From Burkholderiales bacterium (lineage in GTDB: Bacteria > Pseudomonadota > Gammaproteobacteria > Burkholderiales > Burkholderiaceae_C), in contig JANYCG010000167.1 in assembly GCA_025360385.1 (NCBI GenBank), forward strand, positions 1 to 55,223: DNA of 55,223 bases. Reading direction: 5' to 3'. Within the stretch, counting starts at the first letter, position 1. Each line of letters opens with the position of its first letter. Position numbers and translations under genes: made by a program. Below are positions 19,598 to 33,603 of the stretch, one piece after another. The notes beneath the pieces are model-generated. The model made no database searches. It saw only the letters and a list, made by a program, of their open reading frames with translations, and was not told the origin of the DNA.

Positions 19598-20034
19598 TGG
19601 ACATCCACCAAATCCTCAAGCAGCTTCCGCATCGTTATCCTTTCTTGCTGGTGGATCGGGTGCTCGAACTGGAAAAAGGCAAGCGCATCAAGGCCCTGAA
19701 AAACGTCACCATGAATGAGCCTTTTTTTACCGGCCATTTCCCGCATCGGCCGGTGATGCCGGGTGTGTTGATGCTTGAAGCCATGGCCCAGGCAGCAGCT
19801 TTGTTGGCCTTTGACACCTTGGGCCTTGTGCCGGACGACAAGACGGTCTACTATTTTGCCGGCATTGACGGCGCCCGGTTCAAGCGGCCCGTTGAGCCGG
19901 GTGACCAGCTCATCATGGACGTCAGCCTGGACCGCATGAAATCCGGCATTTTTAAATTCAAAGGCGTCGCCAGAGTCGATGGCAATGTGGCCTGTGAGGC
20001 TGAGCTGATGTGCACCATGCGCACGATCGCGTGA
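19594..20034 (+). CDS. fabZ: 3-hydroxyacyl-ACP dehydratase FabZ
   Basis: Dehydrates beta-hydroxyacyl-ACP in fatty acid elongation. Its activity competes with LpxA for hydroxyacyl-ACP, which makes its place inside the lpx genes meaningful. 146 aa, hot-dog fold; catalytic His48 and Glu62 lie in [11 protein letters not shown] and LMLEAMAQ with the family spacing of 14. Two consecutive ATG codons start the gene, the first overlapping the lpxD stop. Confidence 0.96.
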   Translation: MMDIHQILKQLPHRYPFLLVDRVLELEKGKRIKALKNVTMNEPFFTGHFPHRPVMPGVLMLEAMAQAAALLAFDTLGLVPDDKTVYYFAGIDGARFKRPVEPGDQLIMDVSLDRMKSGIFKFKGVARVDGNVACEAELMCTMRTIA

Positions 20035-20053
20035 GCCGGTCGGGGCCTGCATT

Positions 20054-20848
20054 TTGACCAAGGTTCACGCCACTGCAATCGTCGACCCAGGTGCCCAATT
20101 GGACAGCTCGGTCAGTGTTGGGCCCTACACGGTGATTGGTCCGCATGTCCGTGTGGGCGCGGGCACCACAATTGGCCCGCATTGCGTGATTGAAGGCCAC
20201 ACTACCATCGGGCAAAACAACCAGATTTTCCAGTTCAATTCTCTGGGGGCGATTCCGCAGGATAAAAAATATGCCGGTGAGCCGTGTGAGCTGGTGATTG
20301 GCGACGGCAATACCATCCGTGAGTTTTGCACCTTCAATATTGGTTCCCCGGGCGACGCAGGGGTGACCCGTGTCGGCAATGACAATTGGCTCATGGCCTA
20401 TGTTCACCTTGCGCATGACTGCGAGGTGGGCAACCACACCATCTTTGCCAATAATTCACAACTGGCGGGTCATGTTCACGTGGATGACTGGGTGATTCTT
20501 GGCGGTTTTACAGTCATTCATCAATTTGTCCGGCTGGGGGCGCACAGCATGACGGCCATGTGCTCCTTACTGTTTGCCGATTTGCCGCCCTTTGTCATGT
20601 GCCAGGGCCAGCCCGCAGGGGCGCGCTCCATGAATTTTGAAGGGCTGCGCCGCCGGGGGTTTTCGTCCGAGCGCATTGCAGCTGTCAAGGCCATGCACAA
20701 GGCTTTGTACCGAGATGACCTCACGCTGGAGCAGGCGCGTGGGCGAATCGAAGCGCTGTCACAGCGGTCGCCCGACAGTGCACCGGATGTGCAAATGATG
20801 CTCGAATTTTTAGCTGCCTGCTCGCCCCAGCGCGGCATTGTTCGGTAG
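20054..20848 (+). CDS. lpxA: UDP-N-acetylglucosamine O-acyltransferase
   Basis: First committed step of lipid A synthesis: 3-O-acylation of UDP-GlcNAc from hydroxyacyl-ACP. 264 aa, hexapeptide-repeat beta helix with the catalytic His in [11 protein letters not shown] and the C-terminal helical domain ([19 protein letters not shown]). It uses a TTG start after TGCAT, with no strong RBS, which suggests translation limited by coupling to fabZ. Confidence 0.95.
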   Translation: MTKVHATAIVDPGAQLDSSVSVGPYTVIGPHVRVGAGTTIGPHCVIEGHTTIGQNNQIFQFNSLGAIPQDKKYAGEPCELVIGDGNTIREFCTFNIGSPGDAGVTRVGNDNWLMAYVHLAHDCEVGNHTIFANNSQLAGHVHVDDWVILGGFTVIHQFVRLGAHSMTAMCSLLFADLPPFVMCQGQPAGARSMNFEGLRRRGFSSERIAAVKAMHKALYRDDLTLEQARGRIEALSQRSPDSAPDVQMMLEFLAACSPQRGIVR

Positions 20849-20854
20849 GCTTCC

Positions 20855-22021
20855 ATGACGGGAGCGGGGGCATTCGCGGGGAAAACACCCAAGCAGGCGG
20901 CCATGGTTGCGGGCGAGGCTTCCGGCGATTTGTTGGCGTCGCTGCTGTTGGCAGGCATGGCGCAACGTTGGCCCCAGATGCAATCGGTCGGCATCGGCGG
21001 ACCCCACATGGCGGCGCGCGGTTTTGAGGCCTGGTGGCCCAGTGAAAAGTTGGCGGTGCGTGGCTATGTGGAGGTGCTGCGGCACTACCGCGAAATCGTC
21101 GGCATTCGTGAGCAGCTTAAAACCCGTCTGCTGCGCGATCCACCTGATGTGTTCATCGCTGTTGATGCGCCAGACTTCAACCTAGCGCTTGAGCATGGCC
21201 TCAAATCCAGCGGCATCAAGACGGTTCATTTCATCTGCCCGTCCATCTGGGCCTGGCGGCCACAGCGGATTGAGAAAATACGTGCAAGCGTTGATCACGT
21301 TCTTTGCATTTTCCCGTTTGAGGTGGACCTGTTGAACCGCCACGGCATCGCCGCCACGTATGTAGGGCATCCGCTGGCCAGCGTGATTCCCATGCAGGCG
21401 GACAAACAAGCGGCGCGCAACCAGCTTGGTTTGCAGGCCAGCGACACGGTGGTTGCCGTCATGCCAGGAAGCCGTCAATCTGAAATTCAATACCTCGCAC
21501 CGAGGTTCTTTGAGGCTGTAGTCCTCATGAAACATGCAAACAATGCTATTAAATTCATAGTTCCGTCAATTCCAGCCTTGGCCGCCCAGGTTGAAAAGGC
21601 GGCGCGGCAAGCGGGGGTGTCTGGTGACGTGCAAATTCTTGCCGGGCAGTCACATGCCGCATTGGCCGCCTGTGACGTCACCTTGATCGCCAGTGGCACA
21701 GCGACCCTGGAAGCCGCTCTGTTCAAACGCCCGATGGTGATTGCCTACAACATGAACTGGGTTTCGTGGCAAATCATGCGCCGCAAAAAACTGCAGGCCT
21801 GGGTGGGTTTGCCCAATATTTTGTGCCGTGAATTTGTAGTGCCCGAATTTTTACAGGACGAGGCGACACCCGAGGCCTTGTCCGCTGCCGTGCTGGACTG
21901 GCTGGCCTCGCCTGCCAGAATGATGGCCTTGCAGGACAAATTTACAGCCTTGCATGCTGACCTGACGCGTGACACCGCAAAGATTGCAACGGATGCGATT
22001 GAAAAAATCCTTCAAAACTGA
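20855..22021 (+). CDS. lpxB: Lipid-A-disaccharide synthase
   Basis: GT-B type glycosyltransferase joining UDP-2,3-diacylglucosamine and lipid X into the tetraacyl disaccharide. 388 aa. Motifs: [14 protein letters not shown] at the N-terminus, APSIWAW-like [24 protein letters not shown] in the nucleotide-binding half, and [11 protein letters not shown] stretch at 21521-21562 (encoding about [16 protein letters not shown]) resembles the dispersed repeat in DNA sequence, but the encoded residues fit the family, so the match may be chance. Confidence 0.95.
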   Translation: MTGAGAFAGKTPKQAAMVAGEASGDLLASLLLAGMAQRWPQMQSVGIGGPHMAARGFEAWWPSEKLAVRGYVEVLRHYREIVGIREQLKTRLLRDPPDVFIAVDAPDFNLALEHGLKSSGIKTVHFICPSIWAWRPQRIEKIRASVDHVLCIFPFEVDLLNRHGIAATYVGHPLASVIPMQADKQAARNQLGLQASDTVVAVMPGSRQSEIQYLAPRFFEAVVLMKHANNAIKFIVPSIPALAAQVEKAARQAGVSGDVQILAGQSHAALAACDVTLIASGTATLEAALFKRPMVIAYNMNWVSWQIMRRKKLQAWVGLPNILCREFVVPEFLQDEATPEALSAAVLDWLASPARMMALQDKFTALHADLTRDTAKIATDAIEKILQN

Positions 22022-22634
22022 ACAGATCACCCTGACTTGGGATGGCCCCGGTTTGATGGCCGGGGTGGATGAGGCCGGCCGTGGGCCCTTGGCTGGCCCG
22101 GTGGTCGCGGCCGCCGTGATTCTGGACGCCGACAACCCGATCAAGGGCCTGGACGATTCCAAAAAGCTGACGGCTGCGCGGCGCGAAAACCTGTTTGATG
22201 AAATCCGCGCCAAGGCCTTGTGCTGTTCGATTGCAGAGGCCAGCGTTGAAGAAATTGACCAGATCAACATCTTGCAAGCGACGCTGCTGGCAATGCGCCG
22301 CGCGGTGCTGGGTTTGCGCCTTAAGCCCCATAAGGTTCTGGTGGATGGCAACCGCCTGCCGGTGCTGGACGTTCTGGCTGAAGCCATCGTGCGGGGGGAC
22401 TCCCTGGTGCCCGCTATTTCTGCCGCGTCCATTTTGGCGAAAGTCCACCGTGACCGCTGGTGCGCCCAGCTGGATCAAAAATATCCACAGTATGGATTTG
22501 CGGCACACAAGGGGTATGGCACCGCCCAGCACCTGGCAGCCTTGCGGCAATTCGGTGCCTGTCCGGAACATCGCAAAACCTTTCGGCCCGTGAGCGATTT
22601 GGCAGGCATCGTCAAATTTCTGGATGTGGCATGA
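21993..22634 (+). CDS. rnhB: Ribonuclease HII
   Basis: Removes ribonucleotides misincorporated in DNA and RNA of hybrids. 213 aa. Catalytic acidic residues: Asp26 and Glu27 in [14 protein letters not shown], then VLVDGNRLP and a later Asp in [11 protein letters not shown]. The chosen ATG overlaps lpxB by 29 bp and gives a short N-terminal extension ([13 protein letters not shown]); earlier starts would lengthen the overlap. The stop overlaps the next gene (ATGA). Confidence 0.93.
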   Translation: MRLKKSFKTEQITLTWDGPGLMAGVDEAGRGPLAGPVVAAAVILDADNPIKGLDDSKKLTAARRENLFDEIRAKALCCSIAEASVEEIDQINILQATLLAMRRAVLGLRLKPHKVLVDGNRLPVLDVLAEAIVRGDSLVPAISAASILAKVHRDRWCAQLDQKYPQYGFAAHKGYGTAQHLAALRQFGACPEHRKTFRPVSDLAGIVKFLDVA

Positions 22635-23464
22635 AGACGCATGCCCATGCCCAGGATGTGATCCACGACGCCCGACCGCCAATGGCGCTCACGACGCCCG
22701 ATCGGGTCTATATCAGCTCGCGCGACAACCCCTGGCTCAAAGACTTGCGCCGTCTCACCCAGGACAGCGCGGCTTACCGTAAGCAGGGCCGGGTCTGGAT
22801 CGAGGGCGACCATTTGTGCCGGGCTGTTCTGGCGCGGGGTCAAAAACCTGCCTTTGCCATTGTGTGCGAGTCAAATGTGCCTCTTGTCCCTGTGGAATGG
22901 GAACAGTTAGCTATTAAAACAATAGTTATGAAAGACGCACTTTTTGCCGGCATCAGTTCTCTGGAGTCACCCTCCACCCTGGCTTTCGTGATGGAGTTGC
23001 CCAAGCAGCCAGCGGTTTTGCCGAAGGCGCAGACGGTTGTGCTAGACCGGGTTCAGGACGCCGGCAATGTGGGCTCCATCTTGCGAAGCGCGGCGGCGTT
23101 TGGTGCCTTGCAAGTGCTGGCGCTCAAAGGCACGGCTGCGTTGTGGTCGCCCAAAGTGCTGCGGGCCGGCATGGGAGCCCACTTTGGCTTGCACTTGTGC
23201 GAAGGCCTTGATGTTGCTGATTTGGCGCAGATCGGGCTTCCACTGCTTGTCACCAGCTCCCATGTTGGCGATCTGCTGCAAAACCAGCGTCTGCCGCATC
23301 CTTGCACCTGGGTCATGGGCCATGAAGGGCAGGGGGTTTGCAGCGAGTTGCTGGCTATGGCCGCCTTGTCCGTGCGCATTGGCCAGCCAGGCGGAGAAGA
23401 GTCGCTGAATGTCGCGGCGGCGGCGGCCATTTGCCTTCATGCAAGCGCAGTCCAACCGCTATAA
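22631..23464 (+). CDS. SpoU/TrmH-family RNA 2'-O-methyltransferase
   Basis: SAM-dependent methyltransferase of the knotted SPOUT superfamily, acting on rRNA or tRNA ribose; the target nucleotide is not predictable. 277 aa. An N-terminal substrate-binding domain ([22 protein letters not shown]) precedes the knot motifs: [22 protein letters not shown] and [18 protein letters not shown] overlap with rnhB. A dispersed-repeat copy sits in frame at about residues 82-100, in the linker between domains. Its 3' end contains a promoter for carA. Confidence 0.9.
   Translation: MKTHAHAQDVIHDARPPMALTTPDRVYISSRDNPWLKDLRRLTQDSAAYRKQGRVWIEGDHLCRAVLARGQKPAFAIVCESNVPLVPVEWEQLAIKTIVMKDALFAGISSLESPSTLAFVMELPKQPAVLPKAQTVVLDRVQDAGNVGSILRSAAAFGALQVLALKGTAALWSPKVLRAGMGAHFGLHLCEGLDVADLAQIGLPLLVTSSHVGDLLQNQRLPHPCTWVMGHEGQGVCSELLAMAALSVRIGQPGGEESLNVAAAAAICLHASAVQPL
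22875..22928 (+). repeat. Dispersed repeat copy C, in frame inside the RNA methyltransferase gene
   Basis: TGTCCCTGTGGAATGGGA followed by ACAGTTAGCTATTAAAAC and ATAGTTATG is nearly identical to copy B over its first 30 bases. It is read in frame as the segment around [17 protein letters not shown], without a stop codon, in the linker between the N-terminal domain and the methyltransferase knot. Confidence 0.85.
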
Positions 23465-23465
23465 T
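23436..23465 (+). promoter_or_regulatory. Probable sigma-70 promoter of carAB
   Basis: A perfect TATAAT (23460-23465) overlaps the stop codon of the RNA methyltransferase gene. A weak -35, TTCATG, lies 18 bp upstream. Transcription would start near 23472, leaving a leader of about 185 nt before carA. The leader includes GGGGC-N8-GCCCC (near 23538-23556), a potential hairpin without a T-run. No ArgR or pyrimidine-control element could be recognised. Confidence 0.55.
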
Positions 23466-23657
23466 CAGAGGCTTTTCAAAACCCAGGCCTGCCCAAGCCA
23501 GTTTCAGCGCAGATTCAGCCAACTTTCATGCTTTTTTGGGGCGCAATACGGCCCCTAAGCGCGATAGTTTGTTCGTTCACGTTAAGACCCAAACCAAAAA
23601 GCAAAGCAAAACTCAGCTGTCACGCTTGGGCGAACCGTATTCAACTCGGAGAACCCA

Positions 23658-24853
23658 GTGCTTTTGTCTCTCAAGGGAAACCTCCCGCACGCCATTCTGG
23701 CGCTTGCAGACGGCACGGTCTACACGGGCAATTCAATCGGAGCTTCGGGCTCCACGGTGGGCGAAGTCGTTTTCAATACCGCCATGACGGGGTATCAGGA
23801 AATTTTGACCGACCCCAGTTATTGCCAGCAGATCGTCACGCTCACCTACCCGCACATTGGCAACTATGGCGTGAACCGCCAGGATATTGAAGCCAGCCGA
23901 GTTCATGCCGCCGGTTTGGTCATCCGCGATTTGCCCCTGCTGGCGTCCAATTTTCGGCAAACCATGCCGCTTGGCGATTACCTGGCGCAAGAAAACACGG
24001 TCGCCATTGCCAATATCGACACACGCCAGCTCACGCGCCAATTGCGCAGCCAGGGTGCCCAAAACGGCTGCATTCTGGCGCTGCCTGCCGGCGTCGATTT
24101 AAGGCCGACAGATATCGACAAGGCCGTTGCAGCCGCCAAAACGGCGCCCAATATGTCGGGGCTTGACCTGGCCCGGGTTGTCAGTGCTGCGGCACCCTAC
24201 GAATGGACGCAGAGCGAGTGGCAATTGTCCAACGCCGGCTTGAACGGCCAGCCCGGTTTTGGCTCGCAAATGGCACCCAAATTCCACGTCGTCGCGTTTG
24301 ATTTCGGTGTGAAGTTCAACATTCTGCGCATGCTGGCGCAACGCGGCTGCAAGGTGACGGTCGTGCCGGCGCAAACTTCGGCCGCAGACGTGTTGAAGTA
24401 CCAACCTGACGGCGTTTTTCTGTCCAACGGCCCAGGCGACCCCGGCCCGTGCGACTACGCCATTGCGGCTGCCCGCGAGCTCATCGAGTCGGGCGTGCCA
24501 ACCTTCGGCATTTGCCTTGGCCACCAGATCATGGCACTGGCCAGCGGGGCGAAAACATTCAAAATGAAGTTTGGCCACCATGGTGCCAACCACCCGGTCA
24601 AAGACCTTGATTCTGGCCGCGTCAGCATCACCAGCCAGAACCACGGCTTCGCGGTGGATGCTGCGACGCTGCCTGCGAACATGAGGGCAACCCATGTCAG
24701 CCTTTTCGATGGCACCTTGCAAGGCCTGATGCGGACCGACAAACCTGCGTTTTGTTTTCAAGGCCACCCTGAAGCCTCGCCTGGCCCTCACGACATCAGT
24801 TATCTGTTTGACCGCTTCATCGGTTGGATGGAAAAAGCCGGGGAAAAACAATA

Positions 24854-24854
<1 letters not shown>
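23658..24854 (+). CDS. carA: Carbamoyl-phosphate synthase small (glutaminase) subunit
   Basis: Hydrolyses glutamine and channels ammonia to CarB; carbamoyl phosphate feeds arginine and pyrimidine synthesis. 398 aa. The N-terminal CPSase domain ([20 protein letters not shown]) is followed by a class I amidotransferase domain with the nucleophile Cys in [13 protein letters not shown] and the His/Glu pair in [15 protein letters not shown] start preceded by CGGAGA. The stop overlaps the carB ATG (TAATG). Confidence 0.96.
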
Positions 24855-28135
<3,281 letters not shown>

Positions 28136-28253
28136 AAGCCGGGGTCTGGCCGCCACCCCAAAACTCTTGGCATAATCCGTCTCACCCTGGGGACAGACCA
28201 ACGCATCCGCGTTGCTCTGTCCTTGCTATTTTTGACTTCAATTTCCGACTCCC

Positions 28254-28730
28254 ATGGCCACCATTCCCATCACAAAACGCGGCTCAGAAAAACTCAAGGC
28301 TGAACTGCACAAACTGAAAACAGTCGACCGCCCCTGGGTCATCAACGCCATCGCAGAGGCGCGAGCCCAAGGCGACTTGAGCGAAAACGCGGAATACGAG
28401 GTGGCCAAAGACCGTCAGGGCTTTATCGAGGGCCGAATTCAAGAAGTCGAAGGCAAGTTGTCGGCCTGCCAGATCATTGACCCGGCCAGCTTGGACGCTG
28501 AAGGCAAAGTGGTGTTTGGCTCCACCGTTGAGCTCGAAGACGAAGACACATCGAAACGCGTGACCTACCAAATTGTGGGTGAAGACGAGGCCGACCTCAA
28601 GCTGGGCTTGGTCAACATCGGCTCTCCCATCGCCCGGGCGCTGATTGGCAAAGAAGAGGGTGATTCTGTTGAGGTGCAGGCACCGGGCGGCCTCAAGCAT
28701 TTTGAAATCATTTCGGTGCGTTACGTTTAA
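28254..28730 (+). CDS. greA: Transcription elongation factor GreA
   Basis: Rescues backtracked RNA polymerase by stimulating cleavage of the 3' RNA end through the secondary channel. 158 aa: N-terminal coiled coil with the acidic tip (ARAQGDLSENAEYEVAKD) and a C-terminal FKBP-like domain (VFGSTVELEDEDT, IGKEEGDSVEVQAPGG). It follows carB by 118 bp, with a CATAAT sequence at about 28169 as a possible -10. Confidence 0.96.
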   Translation: MATIPITKRGSEKLKAELHKLKTVDRPWVINAIAEARAQGDLSENAEYEVAKDRQGFIEGRIQEVEGKLSACQIIDPASLDAEGKVVFGSTVELEDEDTSKRVTYQIVGEDEADLKLGLVNIGSPIARALIGKEEGDSVEVQAPGGLKHFEIISVRYV

Positions 28731-28742
28731 ACCCCACTCGGC

Positions 28743-29174
28743 ATGAGGCGGCTTTCAGTTTGGATTGGCGCCCTTTGGTGGGGCAGCTTGGCCACGCTGG
28801 CTTGCCTGGTGGTGCCCCTGCTTTTTGCGCACCTGCCGACGCCTGCCATGGCCGGCCACCTGGCCGCGAAACTGTTCACGGCACAGACTTGGGTGTCGGT
28901 GGCCTGCGCACTGCTGCTGTTGTTGATTTCAACACGAAAAGAGCTGGATGTCCTTGACGAGTATGCCTATTCAGCTATTATTTATATAGTAGGCGGCATG
29001 TTGCTGGCGCTGTTGTCCGAGTTTGCAGTGGCGCCAAAAATCGTCGCCCGGGAGAACTTGAAGTTGTGGCACAGCGTGGGCAGCGTGATGTACCTTGTGC
29101 AATGGCTGTGTGCTGGCATGACATTCTGGAAACTGCTTTCATACCATCAGGCCAGCCACCACGGCCACGGTTGA
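28743..29174 (+). CDS. DUF4149 integral membrane protein
   Basis: 143-aa protein with four hydrophobic segments, of the DUF4149 (TMEM205-like) family, function unknown. Conserved-looking features: WWGSLATLACLVVPLLFAHL at the N-terminus, AGHLAAKLFTAQTW, and the final helix around HSVGSVMYLVQWL. It follows greA by 12 bp, a common place for this family in betaproteobacteria. The middle segment (about residues 70-84, DVLDEYAYSAIIYIV) is encoded by a copy of the dispersed repeat and links helices 2 and 3. Confidence 0.8.
   Translation: MRRLSVWIGALWWGSLATLACLVVPLLFAHLPTPAMAGHLAAKLFTAQTWVSVACALLLLLISTRKELDVLDEYAYSAIIYIVGGMLLALLSEFAVAPKIVARENLKLWHSVGSVMYLVQWLCAGMTFWKLLSYHQASHHGHG
28949..28992 (+). 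repeat. Dispersed repeat copy E, in frame inside the DUF4149 gene
   Basis: It begins TGTCCTTGACGAGTATGCC and continues to TCAGCTATTATTTATATAGT, matching the family over both halves. Reading frame is kept with no stop; it encodes LDEYAYSAIIYIV. It lies in a loop between membrane segments, where extra residues are most easily tolerated. Confidence 0.75.
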
Positions 29175-29187
29175 CGCCCTGTTTACT

Positions 29188-29664
29188 TCAGCCCTGGCTG
29201 CGTTTCTTGATGCTGACCTGCTTGGGTTTGGCGCGTTTCACTTCACCGCCCGCGGTCAAGCGCTGGTTGCCCAGCACCCTCAAAGTTTTGACCTCGGGAC
29301 GCTGGCCGCCTCGTTTGCTGTATTTCAGCACTTTGATGTCGCGCGGGCCAGGCTTGCGGCCTTCGTCAGGTTCGCCCGCTTCTTTGGCGGGCAGGGGTCG
29401 CCACAACACCAGCAATTTGCCAATGTGCTGAATGGGGGCAGCGTTGAGTTCGTCGGCCAGTGTCGCAAACATTGCTTCACGGGCGGCACGGTCGTCCGAG
29501 AACACCCTTACCTTGATCAAGCCATGGGCGTTCAGTGCCAGATGGATCTCTTTTTTGACGGCGTCAGTCAATCCGTCGCCGCCAATCATCACGACTGGGT
29601 CGAGGTGGTGCGCTTGCGCACGTTGGTCTTTTCGTTGTTTGGGGTCAAGTTGGATAAGGGGCAT
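29188..29664 (-). CDS. yhbY: YhbY-family RNA-binding (CRM domain) protein
   Basis: CRM-domain protein; E. coli YhbY associates with pre-50S ribosomes. 158 aa: the CRM domain is residues 1-95, with VVMIGGDGLTDAVKKEI (GxxG-type RNA-binding loop) and HGLIKVRV. A basic Arg/Lys-rich tail follows. It is divergent from rlmE with 19 bp between start codons, the usual betaproteobacterial arrangement, and convergent with the DUF4149 gene. Confidence 0.9.
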   Translation of the reverse strand: MPLIQLDPKQRKDQRAQAHHLDPVVMIGGDGLTDAVKKEIHLALNAHGLIKVRVFSDDRAAREAMFATLADELNAAPIQHIGKLLVLWRPLPAKEAGEPDEGRKPGPRDIKVLKYSKRGGQRPEVKTLRVLGNQRLTAGGEVKRAKPKQVSIKKRSQG

Positions 29665-29683
29665 GCCGCTATTATCGGTGTTG

Positions 29684-30397
29684 ATGGCAAATGCTCAAAC
29701 TAAACCCCAGGTCAAGACCCAGGCCAAGGCCAATGGCAGCAAAGTCAACCGGGCCTGGATCAATGACCACGTCAACGACCCGTTTGTCAAACTTGCCAAG
29801 CGTGAGGGCTATCGTGCGCGCGCCGCCTACAAACTCAAGGAAATTGACGAAAACTTCAAACTGGTCAAGCCTGGCCAGTTGGTGGTGGACCTGGGCTCCA
29901 CGCCTGGCGCATGGAGCCAGTATTTGCGGCGCAAGATGGTCAGCAAACCCCCGGCGGCGGGCAGCACAGCCCTTGGGGATTTGCATGGCAGCATCATTGC
30001 GCTCGACATTTTGCCCATGGATCCGGTAGATGGCGTGGTCTTCTTGCTGGGCGATATCCGCGAATCCGAGGTGTTGGAGCGTCTCAGTGCCGAAATGGCC
30101 GGACGGCTTGCCGATGTGGTGGTGTCTGACATGGCCCCCAATTTGTCTGGCATTCATTCGGCTGACGCTGCCAGGGTGCAGCACCTGATTGAACTGGCGA
30201 TTGACTTTGCACGGGCCCACATGAAACCCCAGGGCACCGTGGTGGCCAAGGTGTTTCACGGAACCGGCTACAACGACCTGGTCAAAATGTTCAAACAAAA
30301 TTTCCAGGTGGTCAAACCCGTCAAACCCAAGGCCTCCCGGGACAAGTCCACAGAGACTTTTTTGATTGGCATGGGTCTGAAAGCACCCATCGGGTGA
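29684..30397 (+). CDS. rlmE: 23S rRNA 2'-O-methyltransferase RlmE (FtsJ/RrmJ)
   Basis: Methylates U2552 in the A-loop of 23S rRNA on the assembled 50S subunit; heat-shock inducible in E. coli. 237 aa. The catalytic K-D-K-E tetrad is visible: Lys in RAAYKLKEID, Asp in VVSDMAPN, Lys in TVVAKVFHG and Glu in KSTETFLIG; SAM motif VVDLGSTPGAWSQ. ATG at 29684; the N-terminal 25 residues are Lys/Gln-rich and unstructured. Upstream of ftsH as in E. coli. Confidence 0.95.
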   Translation: MANAQTKPQVKTQAKANGSKVNRAWINDHVNDPFVKLAKREGYRARAAYKLKEIDENFKLVKPGQLVVDLGSTPGAWSQYLRRKMVSKPPAAGSTALGDLHGSIIALDILPMDPVDGVVFLLGDIRESEVLERLSAEMAGRLADVVVSDMAPNLSGIHSADAARVQHLIELAIDFARAHMKPQGTVVAKVFHGTGYNDLVKMFKQNFQVVKPVKPKASRDKSTETFLIGMGLKAPIG

Positions 30398-30445
30398 CAG
30401 GCATTGTCCTGAGACTGCAAAAACCCGTGAAATAGTGTGTCTTGC

Positions 30446-30474
30446 TTGGCCGCAAGCCTTGAAACACCTAAAAT
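30446..30474 (+). promoter_or_regulatory. Probable ftsH promoter
   Basis: TTGGCC (30446-30451), a 17-bp spacer and TAAAAT (30469-30474) form a good sigma-70-type promoter in the 143-bp gap before ftsH. A small palindrome CTTGC-TTGGCC-GCAAG overlaps the -35. A sigma-32 site would be expected from E. coli, but no CCCCAT-type -10 follows the nearby CTTGAA. Confidence 0.5.
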
Positions 30475-30540
30475 GGGGCGCAAGTAGCCAGAGTTAGCCA
30501 AGGCCTTATTTTTTTCTATGCGTTCGCACTGGAGTCTCGT

Positions 30541-32472
<1,932 letters not shown>

Positions 32473-32535
32473 ATGGTGGCTGCGGCGGCCCCACTGCCGC
32501 ATTTGCCGGGGCTGGCAGTCTATTTGGCCAGGCCT

Positions 32536-32592
32536 TCATTCTTCAAAAAATAGAGCAAACTATGTAGCTCTCATAAGGACATTCGGCTTTTT
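32536..32592 (-). repeat. Dispersed repeat copy F (intergenic, ftsH-folP)
   Basis: On the minus strand: AAAAGCCGAATGTCCTTATG, then CATAGTTTGCTCTATTTTTT and GAAGAATGAAGG. It aligns end to end with copy B. It fills much of the 148-bp gap between ftsH and folP. Confidence 0.8.
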
Positions 32593-32620
32593 AGGTCATG
32601 ATTAGCCACTTTTCCTGTCC

Positions 32621-33562
32621 ATGAACTGGCAAACCTCTCGCTTTTCAATTGACCTTGCCAGCCCCAAGGTGATGGGCATTGTCAACGTCACGCCGGATTC
32701 GTTTTCGGACGGTGGCCACCATGACTCCACCGTGGCGGCGCTGCGCCATTGCGAGAACCTTCTCAAAGCCGGCGCGGACATTCTGGACATTGGCGGCGAG
32801 TCGTCGCGGCCCGGTGCCCAGCCATTGCCCTTGCAAGCTGAGCTGGACCGTGTCGTTCCCCTGGTGGCCGAGGCGGTCAAGTTGGGCGTTCCGATTTCGG
32901 TGGACACCTACAAACCCGCAGTCATGCAGGCGGTGCTGGATTTAGGCGCTGACATCATCAATGACATTCGGGCCCTGCACGCGAATGCACCGCTGTTGCA
33001 AGACAGCCGGGTTACACCGCAGCAGTTGGGCAGAGGCGACGCCAACCAGGACCTTGCGCCAGCGCTTGCGGCTCTGGGCGTGGTCGGCGCCCACCCCAAC
33101 TGCGGCATCTGCCTGATGCACATGCACCGGGACCCCCAGACCATGCAGCTGCAGACCATGCAGGGTGATGTTGTGCCACAGATACTATTATTTTGGAAGC
33201 AAGCTATTGAGCAAGCAAGGGGACAAGGGGTCGATTTGTCTCGCATCGTGCTGGACCCGGGCATTGGATTCGGCAAAACCGTGCTGCAGAATTTTGAATT
33301 GCTGGCAAGGCAGGCTGAACTGCTGGAGGCAGGCCTGCCGCTCATGGTGGGCTGGTCCAGAAAATCGTCATTGGCCGTTGCCGTCAGCACCTCGCTGGCC
33401 ACCGTGGCGACGCTGGACGTGCGCGACCGCATGGTGCCCAGCGTGGCCGCCGCCGTGCTTGCGGTCGAACGCGGCGCCAGCATTGTGCGGGTGCATGATG
33501 TGCGTGAGACCGTCCAGGCCTTGAGAGTGCTCAAAACCTGCCAACAAGCTGGCAGAAAATAG
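32621..33562 (+). CDS. folP: Dihydropteroate synthase
   Basis: Condenses hydroxymethyl-dihydropterin diphosphate with p-aminobenzoate in folate synthesis; the sulfonamide target. 313 aa, TIM barrel. Motifs: [64 protein letters not shown] and RVHDV. It is about 30 residues longer than typical because of extra sequence after NDIRAL (about residues 121-147, [20 protein letters not shown] and on). A reverse dispersed-repeat copy lies near residues 187-202. In the conserved ftsH-folP-glmM order. Confidence 0.93.
   Translation: MNWQTSRFSIDLASPKVMGIVNVTPDSFSDGGHHDSTVAALRHCENLLKAGADILDIGGESSRPGAQPLPLQAELDRVVPLVAEAVKLGVPISVDTYKPAVMQAVLDLGADIINDIRALHANAPLLQDSRVTPQQLGRGDANQDLAPALAALGVVGAHPNCGICLMHMHRDPQTMQLQTMQGDVVPQILLFWKQAIEQARGQGVDLSRIVLDPGIGFGKTVLQNFELLARQAELLEAGLPLMVGWSRKSSLAVAVSTSLATVATLDVRDRMVPSVAAAVLAVERGASIVRVHDVRETVQALRVLKTCQQAGRK
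33181..33226 (-). repeat. Dispersed repeat copy G, in frame inside folP (reverse orientation)
   Basis: The minus strand shows TTGTCCCCTTGCTTGCTC, then AATAGCTTGCTTCC and AAAATAATAGTATC. It aligns without gaps to copy I at the TCCC, AATAG, TTGCT and ATAG.AT blocks, but is more diverged than the others. It is translated as [15 protein letters not shown], in a helix whose length is normal for the family, so a chance origin cannot be excluded. Confidence 0.5.
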
Positions 33563-33575
33563 CGTTTTTGCCAGC
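33548..33575 (+). other. Hairpin at the folP stop codon
   Basis: GCTGGCA and TGCCAGC pair around a loop that can extend the stem with AAAA/TTTT, enclosing the folP TAG stop. There is no T-run after it, so it is more likely an mRNA-stabilising or coupling structure than a terminator. glmM starts 28 bp downstream. Confidence 0.4.
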
Positions 33576-33603
33576 CACACACCAAAGAAGGAAACCCAAG
33601 CCA

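Noticed and set aside
21521-21562. Repeat-like sequence inside lpxB (ATGCTATTAAATTCATAGTT)
   Set aside because: It resembles the dispersed repeat, but the encoded AIKFIVP fits the LpxB family without an insertion. Not listed as a copy.
30405-30445. CCCGTGAAATAGTGTG before ftsH, resembling copy K
   Set aside because: Only a short match, with no 3' half; too weak to call.
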